This document shows, in pieces, positions 1 through 8,701 of a DNA stretch of 64,000 nucleotides. Positions within the stretch are counted from its first letter, which is position 1, and every line of letters starts with the position of its first letter. The notes below the pieces were generated by a model. The model was not told the origin of the DNA. It saw nothing but the letters and a program-made list of their open reading frames with translations, and searched no databases. This DNA comes from Alkalihalobacillus alcalophilus ATCC 27647 = CGMCC 1.3604 (GTDB lineage: Bacteria > Bacillota > Bacilli > Bacillales > Bacillaceae_D): assembly GCF_000292245.2 (NCBI RefSeq), contig NZ_ALPT02000003.1:1-64000 (forward strand), given 5' to 3'. The translations under genes and the position numbers were made by a program.

Positions 1-811
1 GGTTTTTGATGATGTCTGTACTTAGTTTGTGAAGGAAATCGTCACGTTGGTTCATTACTCTTTCGTGTAATCTAGCAACTCTACGTTTTTGTTTCTGATA
101 GTTTTTGGCATCAAGAAGGTTCATACCATTGTTTTTAGCATTTAACGCACGTCTTGAAAGTTTTCGTTGCTCACGTTTTAGTCTCTTTTCCATTTTGCAT
201 GTGAACTTATTGTTGTCAATCTTACGACCATCCGAAAGAACCGCAAAATCCTTGATGCCTAAATCTATACCGATAGATGATTCCGTTTTCTTCAAGGGCT
301 GTACGTCTGTTTTGACTACAATGGATACAAAGAACTTTCCGCTTGGATTTCGTCTGACTGTAGCGCTCAGAATACGTCCTTCAACCTCACGACTTTTGGC
401 CAAGCGAACATACCCTAGTTTCGGCAATTTAATTTTGTTGTCTACTATGGCAATGTTATGGTTTGTTTCTTTCGTGGTGTAGGATTGTACCTGATTCTTT
501 TTTGATTTGAAGCGAGGTGCTTTATTTTGTTTCTTGAAGAATCGAGTAAAGGAATCAGCAAGGTTTTTCAGGGAGGATTGAAGGGCAATGCTGTCCACTT
601 CTTTTAGCCATATGAATTCCTTTTTTAGTTGCGTTAATTCAGCCGAACAAGCATTGTAAGTTAACCCTTTGCCTGTTTCTTGGTAGGTATCGTTCCATTG
701 CCCTAAAAAGCGATTAAAGACAAAACGAGAACAGCCGATGGTTTTAGCAATGAAGATTTCCTGTTCTTTGGTTGGGTAGAGACGGAATTTGTATGCTTTG
801 TTGATGAGCAT
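1..811 (-). CDS. tnpB: TnpB-type RNA-guided endonuclease/transposon protein (IS200/IS605 OrfB family), C-terminus off window
   Basis: Reading from the ATG at 811 gives an open frame of 270 codons that runs off the left edge. It starts MLINKAYKFRLYPTKEQ, the typical OrfB helix-turn-helix N-terminus, continues through GCSRFVFNRFLGQWN, and reaches the first RuvC motif GIDLGIKDFAVLSDG, whose first Asp is the first catalytic residue. The later RuvC and zinc-finger motifs would lie outside the window. A GGAGGTG ribosome site precedes the start and a TATAAT box lies just upstream. TnpB proteins of this family cut DNA under guidance of an RNA made from the element's right end, which is not visible here. 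No tnpA is seen in the visible part. Confidence 0.93.
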   Translation of the reverse strand, partial: MLINKAYKFRLYPTKEQEIFIAKTIGCSRFVFNRFLGQWNDTYQETGKGLTYNACSAELTQLKKEFIWLKEVDSIALQSSLKNLADSFTRFFKKQNKAPRFKSKKNQVQSYTTKETNHNIAIVDNKIKLPKLGYVRLAKSREVEGRILSATVRRNPSGKFFVSIVVKTDVQPLKKTESSIGIDLGIKDFAVLSDGRKIDNNKFTCKMEKRLKREQRKLSRRALNAKNNGMNLLDAKNYQKQKRRVARLHERVMNQRDDFLHKLSTDIIKN

Positions 812-898
812 TGTTTTCACCTCCGATAGGAACGTATGTTCTTATTATACCTTAACAAGAATCTCTTTGGCTACCGCCAACCGCCATTCATCTCCCCC

Positions 899-1504
899 TT
901 ATCGTTGGGCTTCTCCCTTCACACGATTGAAGAGGGAGTCTTCTGTCGGAAAATGATAAAACCCAATACCAATGGCAATTGATATTGTCCATGGAAAGCT
1001 TTCAAACCTGCCACCAACTTCAAAAATCGTAATAACCGCAATGATCCCAGCCCCAAGAATCACTCCAGATTTAATCGCACTCGGCACAATACGAACGACT
1101 TTGTTCGCAAGCCCTGTCATCGCTAAAAAGATCGATAAAATTCCAAGTGTTAACTGAAACGCGATGAGTGCATGAATCTTTTGATCCTCTGGGAATTGTG
1201 AAACATAAATCATAATTAACGGGATAGCAGGAGTAATCCACCCTGGAACGACCGGGTCACCTAATAAATGATGTGTTAAATATAATAAGCCGTTTAAAAT
1301 CACGATCGCTAATGCTACTTCAAATGGCATTCCAAGCAGCTCCATTAACAACGGGATCGCCGCTAAGTCAACCGCACACATCATTAATCCTTGCACATAA
1401 TCAGGCCATTCAAAACGATAATGAACAAATGGAATACGTAATTTAAATGGACCTAAAGGAACATACGGCGTCTCTTGACCATGTTGACGTAATTTCCATT
1501 TCAT
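899..1504 (-). pseudogene. Multi-spanning permease (NCS2/xanthine-uracil-like?), truncated by IS insertion
   Basis: The frame encodes 201 residues with about five hydrophobic segments (roughly residues 34-55, 60-80, 88-105, 113-135, 140-180). Family members of this general type have about 430-460 residues, so less than half is present. After GIGFY (about residue 183) the sequence turns hydrophilic (HFPTEDSLFNRVKGEAQR) and coincides with the IS left end, so the tail is IS-encoded. The start ATG overlaps the stop of the alcohol dehydrogenase gene by 4 bp (ATGA), showing translational coupling in one operon. The family assignment is tentative; the truncation is better supported. Confidence 0.6.
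913..938. repeat. Subterminal imperfect palindrome of the IS element
   Basis: CTCCCTTCA at 913-921 pairs with TGAAGAGGGAG at 928-938 around a 6-base loop. Its position about 100 bp upstream of tnpB fits the left-end hairpin recognised by Y1 transposases of the IS200/IS605 group. The role is inferred from position. Confidence 0.5.
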
Positions 1505-2667
1505 TGGACAGACCGTCCTTCATAGGCTTCTTGGTAAATGGCGTAAATGTCATTACGCGATAGTCGACGTGGATTATTTTTTAGTAATCGGTCAATAAGG
1601 CTAGCATCATCGGCCATGAGGGCTAAATCCTCTTCACTTATCTCGATAGTCTTTAAGCTGCTTGGGATATTGACTTGCTCACATAATCTAGTCATCGCTT
1701 CAATCGCTAAATCTGCTGCCGCATTTTCACTCATTCCATTCGTTTGCTCACCAAGAGCTTCAGCGATCTCCTTCATCCGATCAATACAAGCGATTTTGTT
1801 CCATTTCATCACAAATGGCAACAACAATGCATTACTCACGCCATGGGCCACATTGAATCGACCTCCTAACGGATAGGCTAGGGCATGAACGGCACCGACC
1901 CCTGCATTGCCAAAGGCCATTCCTGCCATCAAACTAGCCGTTGCCATTTGTTCTCTTGCCTTCATATCGTCTGGATTGGCGTATGCTTTTGGTAAACTTT
2001 TGGCAATCATTTTCATTGCACCAAGAGCAAGTGAGTCGGTTATTGGTGAGGCATGAACAGAGAGATAAGCCTCAATTGCATGGACGAGAGCATCAATTCC
2101 ACTAGCAGCTGTTACACTTGCTGGCATTGTTCTTGTCATTTCAGGAGAAACAATGGCTACATCTGGTAGCAAATAATCACTGACAATCCCCTTTTTAACT
2201 TGAGCCTCTTTATCCGATAAAATCGATATATTTGTCACTTCCGATCCAGTTCCTGCTGTTGTCGGAATCGCTATTAGAGGTGCCCCCTTTTCCGGAACTA
2301 AGTTTGTCCCAACCAAATCCGTTAAAACACCAGTATAAGTTGCGTACGCCGATACGGCTTTGGCAGTGTCAATCGCACTCCCTCCGCCAATCGCAATGAA
2401 GCCATCATGCTTATTTTGATTAAACATTTGTTTACATTTTTCAATGACTGAAAAGGCCGGTTCAGGTTCTACCTCTAAAAATAAACCGTATGAGACTTCT
2501 CCTAATAAATCAATAACTTGTTGTAATAATCCCGTTTTTTCAATAATAGCATCCGTTACAATCAATGGATTTTTCATCTGCAGCCTTTCTACTTCTTCTC
2601 TCACATGAGAGGTCGCTCCTGCCCCTGTAATCAATTTGTAAGCGCTCTTAAAACTAGATACTGTCAT
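1501..2667 (-). CDS. Iron-containing (group III) alcohol dehydrogenase
   Basis: This 388-residue protein has the usual length of the Fe-ADH family, which oxidises alcohols or reduces aldehydes with NAD(P). The nucleotide-binding GGGSAIDTAK lies at about residues 94-103, PTTAGTGSE at 135-143, and the metal ligands can be placed at Asp192, His196, His261 and His275 (GIDALVHAIEAY and AVHALAYPLGGRFNVAHG). It is the first gene of an operon whose second gene, a permease, overlaps by 4 bp and is broken by an IS. A sigma-54 promoter lies 38 bp upstream of the start. The substrate cannot be read from sequence. Confidence 0.92.
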   Translation of the reverse strand: MTVSSFKSAYKLITGAGATSHVREEVERLQMKNPLIVTDAIIEKTGLLQQVIDLLGEVSYGLFLEVEPEPAFSVIEKCKQMFNQNKHDGFIAIGGGSAIDTAKAVSAYATYTGVLTDLVGTNLVPEKGAPLIAIPTTAGTGSEVTNISILSDKEAQVKKGIVSDYLLPDVAIVSPEMTRTMPASVTAASGIDALVHAIEAYLSVHASPITDSLALGAMKMIAKSLPKAYANPDDMKAREQMATASLMAGMAFGNAGVGAVHALAYPLGGRFNVAHGVSNALLLPFVMKWNKIACIDRMKEIAEALGEQTNGMSENAAADLAIEAMTRLCEQVNIPSSLKTIEISEEDLALMADDASLIDRLLKNNPRRLSRNDIYAIYQEAYEGRSVQ

Positions 2668-2704
2668 CGTTTACTCATCCCCCTTATCATTTGTTTATTT
2701 ACAT

Positions 2705-2720
2705 TGCAAAAATCGTGCCA
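2705..2720 (-). promoter_or_regulatory. Sigma-54 (SigL) -24/-12 promoter of the adh-permease operon
   Basis: On the minus strand the sequence TGGCAC-GATTT-TTGCA matches the sigma-54 consensus TGGCAC-N5-TTGCW at every position, with the GG and GC dinucleotides 12 bp apart. It sits 38 bp upstream of the dehydrogenase start. A sigma-54 activator with an intact GAFTGA loop is encoded at 3756-5327. Confidence 0.9.
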
Positions 2721-2725
2721 ATTTA

Positions 2726-2739
2726 ATAAATCGCTTACA
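2726..2739. promoter_or_regulatory. Possible CcpA cre site overlapping the sigma-54 promoter upstream edge
   Basis: ATAAATCGCTTACA matches the cre consensus TGWAANCGNTNWCA at 12 of 14 positions, including the central CG and the right arm. Catabolite repression of SigL operons through a cre is known in Bacillus; assignment here is inference. Confidence 0.4.
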
Positions 2740-2769
2740 CAAAGGGATGGATAAATCAAATCGATTATT

Positions 2770-2797
2770 TTTGTAATCAAATTGATTTGATTACAAA
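2770..2797. promoter_or_regulatory. 28-bp perfect palindrome, probable upstream activator site
   Basis: Two 13-bp arms (TTTGTAATCAAAT and its complement) flank a 2-bp centre. The centre lies about 64 bp upstream of the -24 element, the usual place for an enhancer bound by a sigma-54 activator. The likely binder is the regulator at 3756-5327. Confidence 0.75.
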
Positions 2798-2950
2798 TCA
2801 AACTAATAATAATACGTCACTTGAAAATAGTTTTGAATATAGTCATCAGCCCCAAAACTTTTAGAGAATAAAAAAAACGATTGATACATATTAAAAATGT
2901 GCATTTATAGAAAGGTGGCACACAAAATGAATTTACTTAGGAGGATAACA

Positions 2951-3463
2951 ATGGGTATTTTAAGTGGTAATCCCCAAGATGAGCCAATGCATTATGGGGA
3001 AGTTTTTAGTGCGTGGAATTATTTAATGGTAGCGAATAAAGATATTGCTGATTCACAAGTTTTATTAAGTCATGTAGGTGATGATGATTTAAAAAAGCTA
3101 TTACATGAATCAATCGAAGCAGGAAAAGGAGAAGTCAAACAAGTAGCTGAATTACTTAAAGCGAACGGTATTGCTCAACCCCCTGCTGCACCAGAACCTC
3201 CTTCAGCGGAACTAAATGATATTCCTGTGGGAGCAAGATTCCCTGATGCGGATGTTGCAGCAACGGCCTCGATGGCATTAGCAACTGGTTTAGTGACTTG
3301 CAGTAAAATTATGGCCCAATCAATAAGAGAAGATATTGGGATGATGTTTGGGCAATTCCATATAGCAAAAGCAGCATTAAGTGCAAAATATTTAAAACTA
3401 ACGAAAGAAAAAGGTTGGTTAATACCTCCTCCCTTACATCATAACAAAAGTATAGATGACTGA
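2951..3463 (+). CDS. DUF3231 family protein
   Basis: The product is 170 residues if started at 2951, where ATGGGTATT follows a strong TAGGAGGATAACA ribosome site; the frame is open 18 codons further upstream but without such a site. The sequence (MGILSGNPQDEPMHYGEVFSAW near the start, then helices and a proline/alanine-rich linker PPAAPEPPSAE at about residues 74-84) fits DUF3231, a family of four-helix ferritin-like proteins common in spore formers. Many relatives have two such domains; this is a single-domain form. Its function is unknown. It is transcribed away from the adh operon and toward the sigma-54 regulator. Confidence 0.8.
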   Translation: MGILSGNPQDEPMHYGEVFSAWNYLMVANKDIADSQVLLSHVGDDDLKKLLHESIEAGKGEVKQVAELLKANGIAQPPAAPEPPSAELNDIPVGARFPDADVAATASMALATGLVTCSKIMAQSIREDIGMMFGQFHIAKAALSAKYLKLTKEKGWLIPPPLHHNKSIDD

Positions 3464-3527
3464 TAGCTTAAAGCTGGGACAAAAGAGTTTTTACTAACGA
3501 GAAATCCGAACATAATGGTTTATCGAT

Positions 3528-3740
3528 GCCTTAAGACTTGCTTTCCGTAGGCGGCTGGTGAGCCTCCACGTGCATACGCACTGTGGGGTCTCACCTTTGC
3601 CTTTTATGTGTCCTCTGAAAAAGTCTCATTCTCACCATTAACGGCATTAAATGATCAATTATGGCTTGGGCAGAACGGTGCGTTCGCTCCTCCGAGGGGA
3701 GACCGCTAAGCTTTCCTGTCTTAAACAAATTCACTTTTCT
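3528..3740. repeat. Degenerate copy of a dispersed Bacillaceae intergenic repeat with a strong hairpin
   Basis: The stretch contains CTTGCTTTCCGTAGGCGGC followed by a hairpin at 3557-3595 (GGTGAG-C-CTCCAC pairing with GTGGGG-T-CTCACC). It resembles a GC-richer intergenic repeat I know from alkaliphilic bacilli; the second half (3660-3720) is more decayed. It fills the gap between the convergent DUF3231 and regulator genes and may also end transcription. Confidence 0.55.
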
Positions 3741-3755
3741 ACTATTACCGTAAAG

Positions 3756-5327
3756 TTACGAAGGTGATTGCCATTTTTTTCGTTTTACCACTAATGCTGA
3801 TTGACTAATTCCAAGCGCTTCGGCCGCAGCTCTTGTCGTTTTATGAAAGGCAAGTGCTTGTTCAATTTTCTCTCGTTCGAAGTTTTCTATTGCTTGTTTT
3901 AATGACCGATTTATATTATGAGGTTGTTCTTCTTTGATGACATTGGGTGGCAATTGATGAACAGAGATATATGTCGTTTGTGATGTAACGACAAGGTATT
4001 CGATAACATTTTTTAATTCTCGGATGTTCCCTGGCCAACTATATGCTTCAAGATATCGCAACACTTCGTCCGTTAATATAACATGACGTTCATGTTTATC
4101 ATTTAATTGTTTTAAATAGAGTCTAATAAGCCGTTGCACTTCTTTAGGTCGTTCTCTTAATGGGCGAATATAAAGAGGAACAACGGTTAAACGGTAATAC
4201 AAATCTTCTCGAAACTTTCCTCCTGCAACCAGTTCTTCTAAAGGACGATTGGTCGCGGCAATGATTCGGACATCCACTTGTTTGGAAGTCGTGGAACCAA
4301 CAGGGGTAAACGTAAGTTCATCAAGCACCTTTAATAATTTCACTTGGACAGATAAAGGCAAGTCACCAACCTCATCGAGAAATAACGTCCCACCATTCGC
4401 TACTTCAATTAACCCTTTTTTTCCTTTAGCTGATGCTCCAGTAAACGCTCCTGCTACATATCCGAACAATTCTGCTTCAACAAGAGATTCACTTAAAGCA
4501 CCACAATTCAGTGCAACAAAAGGTTTTTCTTTCCGTTTCGAATGTTCATGGATATAGGAAGCTGTTCTTGTTTTTCCTACTCCAGTCTCCCCCATCAGAC
4601 AAACCGTAGCACTTGAAGACGCCACGCGCTGCACCATGCCAAGAAACGCAATGGATTGTTCATCCTCAGCAATAAACGTCGTCTTTTCACTATTCGGTAA
4701 ATACCGATCAACTTCTGCCTGCCATTCTTTTAAATCTTCAAGCTCTGTTTGCATCTTAAATAAATCAGTCATATCACGAACGATGTTTACAACCATTAAC
4801 ATGGAGCCATCAGTATCAAACACAGGCGTTCCAGAAACCATCGCATTTCGTCCATTGGCGATACGTTGCATACGAGTGACAGCCTTCTTTTGCCTAATGA
4901 CTTCTAATGAAATCGACCTAGATATATAACCCTTCTTCTCCATCTCACTCATATGCATACCGATAATTTTATCTGCAGTAATGCCAGTAATTCGTTCATA
5001 GGCTTCGTTAATAATTAACGTTCTTCCCTCACCATCTGTCACATACAGACCATCATAGAGTGAATCAATAAGTATACGAAACATCTCACTCTGCAAAAAC
5101 TGATCGAAATTTTGACCTTTATCGTAGGATTCTCTTTTTTGAAAAAATTGTTCGAGTGTCAATGTTGTCAAGCCAGACTGAATGGAGTTGATGACATCTT
5201 GAAGCGATAAATCTCCTAAAATCATTCCATCATCGCTTTTAATCACTATTTTTTGCTTGTTCCATTTTGTCATTTCTACTAAAGCCTCTTGAAGTGTACT
5301 CTTTTGTTTCAACTCCATGTTGTTCAC
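3756..5327 (-). CDS. Sigma-54-dependent transcriptional activator (PAS-AAA+-Fis)
   Basis: The 523-residue protein has an N-terminal region resembling a single CBS-like half (about 1-60), a PAS domain (about 82-190), an AAA+ domain with Walker A GETGVGKT (246-253), the sigma-54 contact loop GAFTGA (293-298) and Walker B GGTLFLDEVG (312-321), and a C-terminal Fis-type helix-turn-helix (TTRAAAEALGISQSALVVKR, about 497-516). No response-regulator receiver is present, so it probably senses a small ligand through PAS. It is the obvious activator of the sigma-54 promoter at 2705-2720 and may bind the palindrome at 2770-2797. Confidence 0.93.
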   Translation of the reverse strand: MNNMELKQKSTLQEALVEMTKWNKQKIVIKSDDGMILGDLSLQDVINSIQSGLTTLTLEQFFQKRESYDKGQNFDQFLQSEMFRILIDSLYDGLYVTDGEGRTLIINEAYERITGITADKIIGMHMSEMEKKGYISRSISLEVIRQKKAVTRMQRIANGRNAMVSGTPVFDTDGSMLMVVNIVRDMTDLFKMQTELEDLKEWQAEVDRYLPNSEKTTFIAEDEQSIAFLGMVQRVASSSATVCLMGETGVGKTRTASYIHEHSKRKEKPFVALNCGALSESLVEAELFGYVAGAFTGASAKGKKGLIEVANGGTLFLDEVGDLPLSVQVKLLKVLDELTFTPVGSTTSKQVDVRIIAATNRPLEELVAGGKFREDLYYRLTVVPLYIRPLRERPKEVQRLIRLYLKQLNDKHERHVILTDEVLRYLEAYSWPGNIRELKNVIEYLVVTSQTTYISVHQLPPNVIKEEQPHNINRSLKQAIENFEREKIEQALAFHKTTRAAAEALGISQSALVVKRKKWQSPS

Positions 5328-5439
5328 ATCCCTTCCTTTACTAGCACGACTCTGTGTCGACTTCTCCCATGATTTTTGCTTTCTAAAAGAAGAACTTCAA
5401 ACTTAATCCCTACAAAACTTTTGCAATAAAAGGACTTTG

Positions 5440-6072
5440 CTACGCAGATTTTTTCTTCTTAATCATACTAGATATAGTCCTTTCCGTTTTATTAGCTATT
5501 CTACGGTAATTCTCCAAATGTTTATATACACTCAATAACGTTAATAAAATCGCAATCAATATGCTATATGTTCCAAAATCAAAGATAATTGTCGTAATGA
5601 CAAAGGCCGCATACATAGCGATAACCCCGACTACTAAATAATCACTTATTAAAGTTATCAGCACTAACGTTATGATACCAATTAAAACGAGCTTCCAATC
5701 AATGGCTAGTAGTACTCCAACCATAGAAGCTGTCCCTTTGCCCCCATTAAATTTCATCGTTACTGGATAAATATGGCCAATTACGACTAGAAAACCAACT
5801 AAATAAACGAGTGTATTCATTACTTCCTTAGTAACCCCATAATGACTTGCAATCATTTGAATGACAACGACAGGGATAACCGCTTTCAAAATATCAATCA
5901 AGGCAACAATGATGCCATATTTCCATCCTAATAGTATCGTCGTATTAGAAGCACCTGCATTTTTAACCCCAGCATTTTTTATATCTACTTTTTTTATTTT
6001 TCCAACAATTTGTGAACCATGCAAACACCCAAAAAGATAACTAATGATTCCTGCAAAGAGGATGTATCCCAT
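5440..6072 (-). CDS. PlsY-like glycerol-3-phosphate acyltransferase family membrane protein
   Basis: The 210-residue protein has about five membrane segments and PlsY motifs: SYLFGCLHGSQIVGK (about 11-25), KNAGVKNAGASNTT (32-45) and KFNGGKGTA (about 107-115). PlsY transfers an acyl group from acyl-phosphate to glycerol-3-phosphate in phospholipid synthesis. The first motif differs from canonical PlsY (S-x-P-x-G), so this may be a paralogue rather than the housekeeping enzyme. Ribosome site AAGGAG lies 7 bases before the ATG. It lies upstream of the sigma-54 regulator gene on the same strand, 112 bp apart. Confidence 0.82.
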   Translation of the reverse strand: MGYILFAGIISYLFGCLHGSQIVGKIKKVDIKNAGVKNAGASNTTILLGWKYGIIVALIDILKAVIPVVVIQMIASHYGVTKEVMNTLVYLVGFLVVIGHIYPVTMKFNGGKGTASMVGVLLAIDWKLVLIGIITLVLITLISDYLVVGVIAMYAAFVITTIIFDFGTYSILIAILLTLLSVYKHLENYRRIANKTERTISSMIKKKKSA

Positions 6073-6079
6073 CTATCAT

Positions 6080-6219
6080 TCTCCTTATAAATACTATTGA
6101 TTGAAAATCTAGCTCTGTTTTACCTGATAATTCTTTTAATCTATCTAATGAAGCATCGGTTACTAACTGAATATGTTTTTCTTCAATTGCCCCCAAAGGT
6201 ATATGTAACGGTGTAAATA
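6080..6219 (-). pseudogene. Remnant resembling a MOSC-domain protein
   Basis: A frame without a start reads FTPLHIPLGAIEEKHIQLVT and then DASLDRLKELSGKTELDFQS before running into the plsY-like start. The pattern of a His followed by a ThrAlaSer-like turn, a helix and an Asp-Phe strand resembles MOSC domains (sulfur-carrier fold). No intact gene surrounds it. The rest of the 6073-6577 gap holds nothing else I can support. Confidence 0.3.
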
Positions 6220-6577
6220 TAGACGACGAGACTTTTCGTTAAGATTTGTTTTCTATTTCGTTAATTAATTCTTCACCTTACCAGTAAAGAACCTTTCCCT
6301 CTGGTGTGTCCAATTAACATAAAAACGACCCCTCATTATAAAGATTCTGATTTTTTTGTAAGTAATTTCAAGATACCTCATTTAATTATCAACTAGCAAG
6401 AGATATTTTTCTCTTTAGCCGAGTTTCCAATACACGATAATCAACTGTATTTAAGGAGAGCATTCCTTCTATTATCATTAGGGTACTTGGGACTTTTCCA
6501 ATCCAAAACCGTGGGCAATAAAGGCCTTCTTAAAATCTAGCATGTCCTAAAAGCCATAACTCCTTAAACACCGGGTA

Positions 6578-6879
6578 CTAATATCCTTTACTCCTCACAA
6601 AACTACTCATGACATAAAAAGACGTTCCTTCATTAAAGGTAGATTGATTGATGACTGTATATTCCATTTCATATAAGTCATGGGCAATCCGCAGTTCCTT
6701 ACTCTTAATTGTTTCTGCATATTCCGCTTCCGAACACCTAATAAGAGACTGATAAAAAAAGAAGCAGCCTCAGCTACTCCTTTTAAACTTTTAAATACTC
6801 CATCTCTATTCGTAATAATAGAGAAACTTCTAGGTTCGCTCAATTCGTCAAGTTGAATTCCGCGCTCCTTCTCATTCAC
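6578..6879 (-). pseudogene. Small hypothetical protein, frameshifted in a T-run
   Basis: The uninterrupted frame gives 90 residues (6607-6879), but after EAASFF at about residue 42 a better continuation exists in another frame: YQSLIRCSEAEYAETIKSKE, then LRIAHDLYEMEYTVINQSTF, and it ends at a TAG at 6578. Adding one T to the T7 run near 6755 would join the two into one protein of about 100 residues. Its start overlaps the end of the upstream gene at 6872, suggesting coupling. No family recognised. Confidence 0.4.
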
Positions 6880-8701
6880 CTAGTCCAAATAGTTTGAGCA
6901 GGCGCTTCCAAAAGCCTTGTTCTTCTTCTACTTCCTCATCGCTCGTTTCCATCTCTTTGCGCTTGATACTTTCTGTTTTGATGACAAATTGAACGGCCTG
7001 GATTTGTTCGTTATTTTGCTCTGAAACAAAAGAAATAGCCTCAAAATCAGATTTATCAAATTCAGCCATCATTTCATCGATCTCTGCTTGCATTTGTTCT
7101 GGCATATCGGAGGTCGCCTCATACAATTCCCCTGTTCCTTCATGCAATTCATTCACTCCATTATGGAGGTCCTTTGTCCCGTTAGCTAATTGAGTATTTC
7201 CTGAATGCAAGTCATCGTAAGAGTCCGATAATTGACGAACACCCTTTGTATAGCTTCTGATTCCAGTATGGAGTTCACCATAATGGGTCGCAACTTCGGT
7301 TAATCCGTCTTTTAATTGTTGCATAGCATCAGCAATATCGATATTTTCTAAACTAGACGAAAGGCCATCAGCGATTAATTGGAGGTGGTTTCCCATTTCT
7401 TTCGTTCCACTACTCACTTCTTGAAGCGTTGGTGCAACCGCGTCGAATCCTTCTTTAACAGCTAAGTACGTTCCCTTAGCAGTTTGGGCAGCCGAGTAGG
7501 AATCTATTAGTTTTTGAATAACCTCTTTGTCTGCATCACTACTATAAAGAAGGGCGATTTCTTCTTCTGTTATTTCCGCCTGAGGTATGGCATCCATTGC
7601 ATCGTCTAAAGTGTTATAAGCGATTGTATAATGCTCACTTAATACGAGGAGACCTTCTGCCACTTCCTCTAACCCAGCCGAAATTTCAGCAAGACCTTCC
7701 TCAAGAGCTTGCCAATCATCAAGAACCAGCTCATCCATATCGCCATTAACGGATTGACTCATCGTTTTTAACGCCTCATGCATTAATTCAGACGCCGCAA
7801 CCAGTTCTCCACCACCTTCAGCTACTTCTGACATTCCACCTTTAAACTGCTTGGAACCGTCAGATAACTGAATCATTCCATCACTTAATTCTTTTACTCC
7901 ATCTTTTAATACGCCTACCCCATCATGGAGATCTCCAATCGCACTAGATAGAGTACTGATATCATCTGTCATCTCTTCTGTGTCAGGTAAATCAATCGAC
8001 ATCGAATAAGGAACAGCAACTATTTCCACTCCTTCAAATTCGAAATCAAGGACATCTGCTTGAACAGTTAGCTCCGCTTCTTTTTCAGGCAAAACGGTGA
8101 ATGTCACTTGTTTATTTTTCCCGGCATTGGCAATAGTCGCATCCGGTGCCTCGATGTTCTGAAACTTTTCTTCACTTAGATTTAGTGTGATTTGTAACAA
8201 ATAGTTTTCAAAAAAAGCAGGATCCACTTGATCATTTGCCTTCGTCTCTATGATGATTTCGACCAATCCATCCTTCCCTACTAATTGTTCTGGTTTTATA
8301 TCTCTTCCATCCATTTTATAAGTAAGGAAGAACTCCCATGGCAATTCCACTTGCTCCCCCATATTACCTTGATAATAAAAAGGACCTTTTGGAGCATCGA
8401 GCACTAATTTGTCTCGCTCTTGTGTGATTTCCGATAAATCAGTCAAGTTTGTGACATCGCTGTACGAACCGTAATCTTCAACGATCCCTGCTTCGGTCAC
8501 ATTCAAATAATTGACGACATACACATTATGAACTTCCCCACTTGCTTGTAAATTGGCATAAACGACTTCATCTTTAGAGGCCATTTCTCCAGATGTTTGC
8601 TGCTCACCTTGTGAAGAAGAATTAGAAGCAGCATTTACAAAAAAGGAAGGCATAATGAGCAACATCGTTAAAGTAAGGGCTATCCAACGTTTCTTTCTCA
8701 T
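6872..8701 (-). CDS. Secreted helical protein, YhgE/Pip-like, partner of the MMPL exporter
   Basis: The 609-residue product has a signal peptide (MRKKRWIALTLTMLLIMPSF, cleavage near AAS at residue 25), a beta-rich region to about residue 235, and a long helical region with heptad-like repeats of the type LxDGVxxLxDGxxxLxxG (about 250-300 and 470-530), as in the outer region of YhgE/Pip proteins. A short basic C-terminus follows. Its ATG overlaps the stop of the MMPL transporter gene (8698-8701), so the two are translated together. It probably acts outside the membrane with the exporter. A function beyond this cannot be read. Confidence 0.75.
   Translation of the reverse strand: MRKKRWIALTLTMLLIMPSFFVNAASNSSSQGEQQTSGEMASKDEVVYANLQASGEVHNVYVVNYLNVTEAGIVEDYGSYSDVTNLTDLSEITQERDKLVLDAPKGPFYYQGNMGEQVELPWEFFLTYKMDGRDIKPEQLVGKDGLVEIIIETKANDQVDPAFFENYLLQITLNLSEEKFQNIEAPDATIANAGKNKQVTFTVLPEKEAELTVQADVLDFEFEGVEIVAVPYSMSIDLPDTEEMTDDISTLSSAIGDLHDGVGVLKDGVKELSDGMIQLSDGSKQFKGGMSEVAEGGGELVAASELMHEALKTMSQSVNGDMDELVLDDWQALEEGLAEISAGLEEVAEGLLVLSEHYTIAYNTLDDAMDAIPQAEITEEEIALLYSSDADKEVIQKLIDSYSAAQTAKGTYLAVKEGFDAVAPTLQEVSSGTKEMGNHLQLIADGLSSSLENIDIADAMQQLKDGLTEVATHYGELHTGIRSYTKGVRQLSDSYDDLHSGNTQLANGTKDLHNGVNELHEGTGELYEATSDMPEQMQAEIDEMMAEFDKSDFEAISFVSEQNNEQIQAVQFVIKTESIKRKEMETSDEEVEEEQGFWKRLLKLFGLGE

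Larger units (their letters stand above)
1..950 (-). mobile_element. IS200/IS605-family element, left-end portion; right part off window
   Basis: The element contains tnpB (1-811) and about 130 bp of 5' flank. An imperfect hairpin at 913-938 (CTCCCTTCA pairing with TGAAGAGGGAG, one bulged base pair) resembles the subterminal palindromes that IS200/IS605 ends use instead of inverted terminal repeats. The boundary is inferred at about 940-955 because the permease reading frame stops resembling a membrane protein there. No target duplication is expected for this family. Confidence 0.65.

Noticed and set aside
3557..3595. Riboswitch or small RNA at the 3.5-kb hairpin
   Set aside because: It fits a dispersed intergenic repeat better, and no gene is placed downstream to be regulated.
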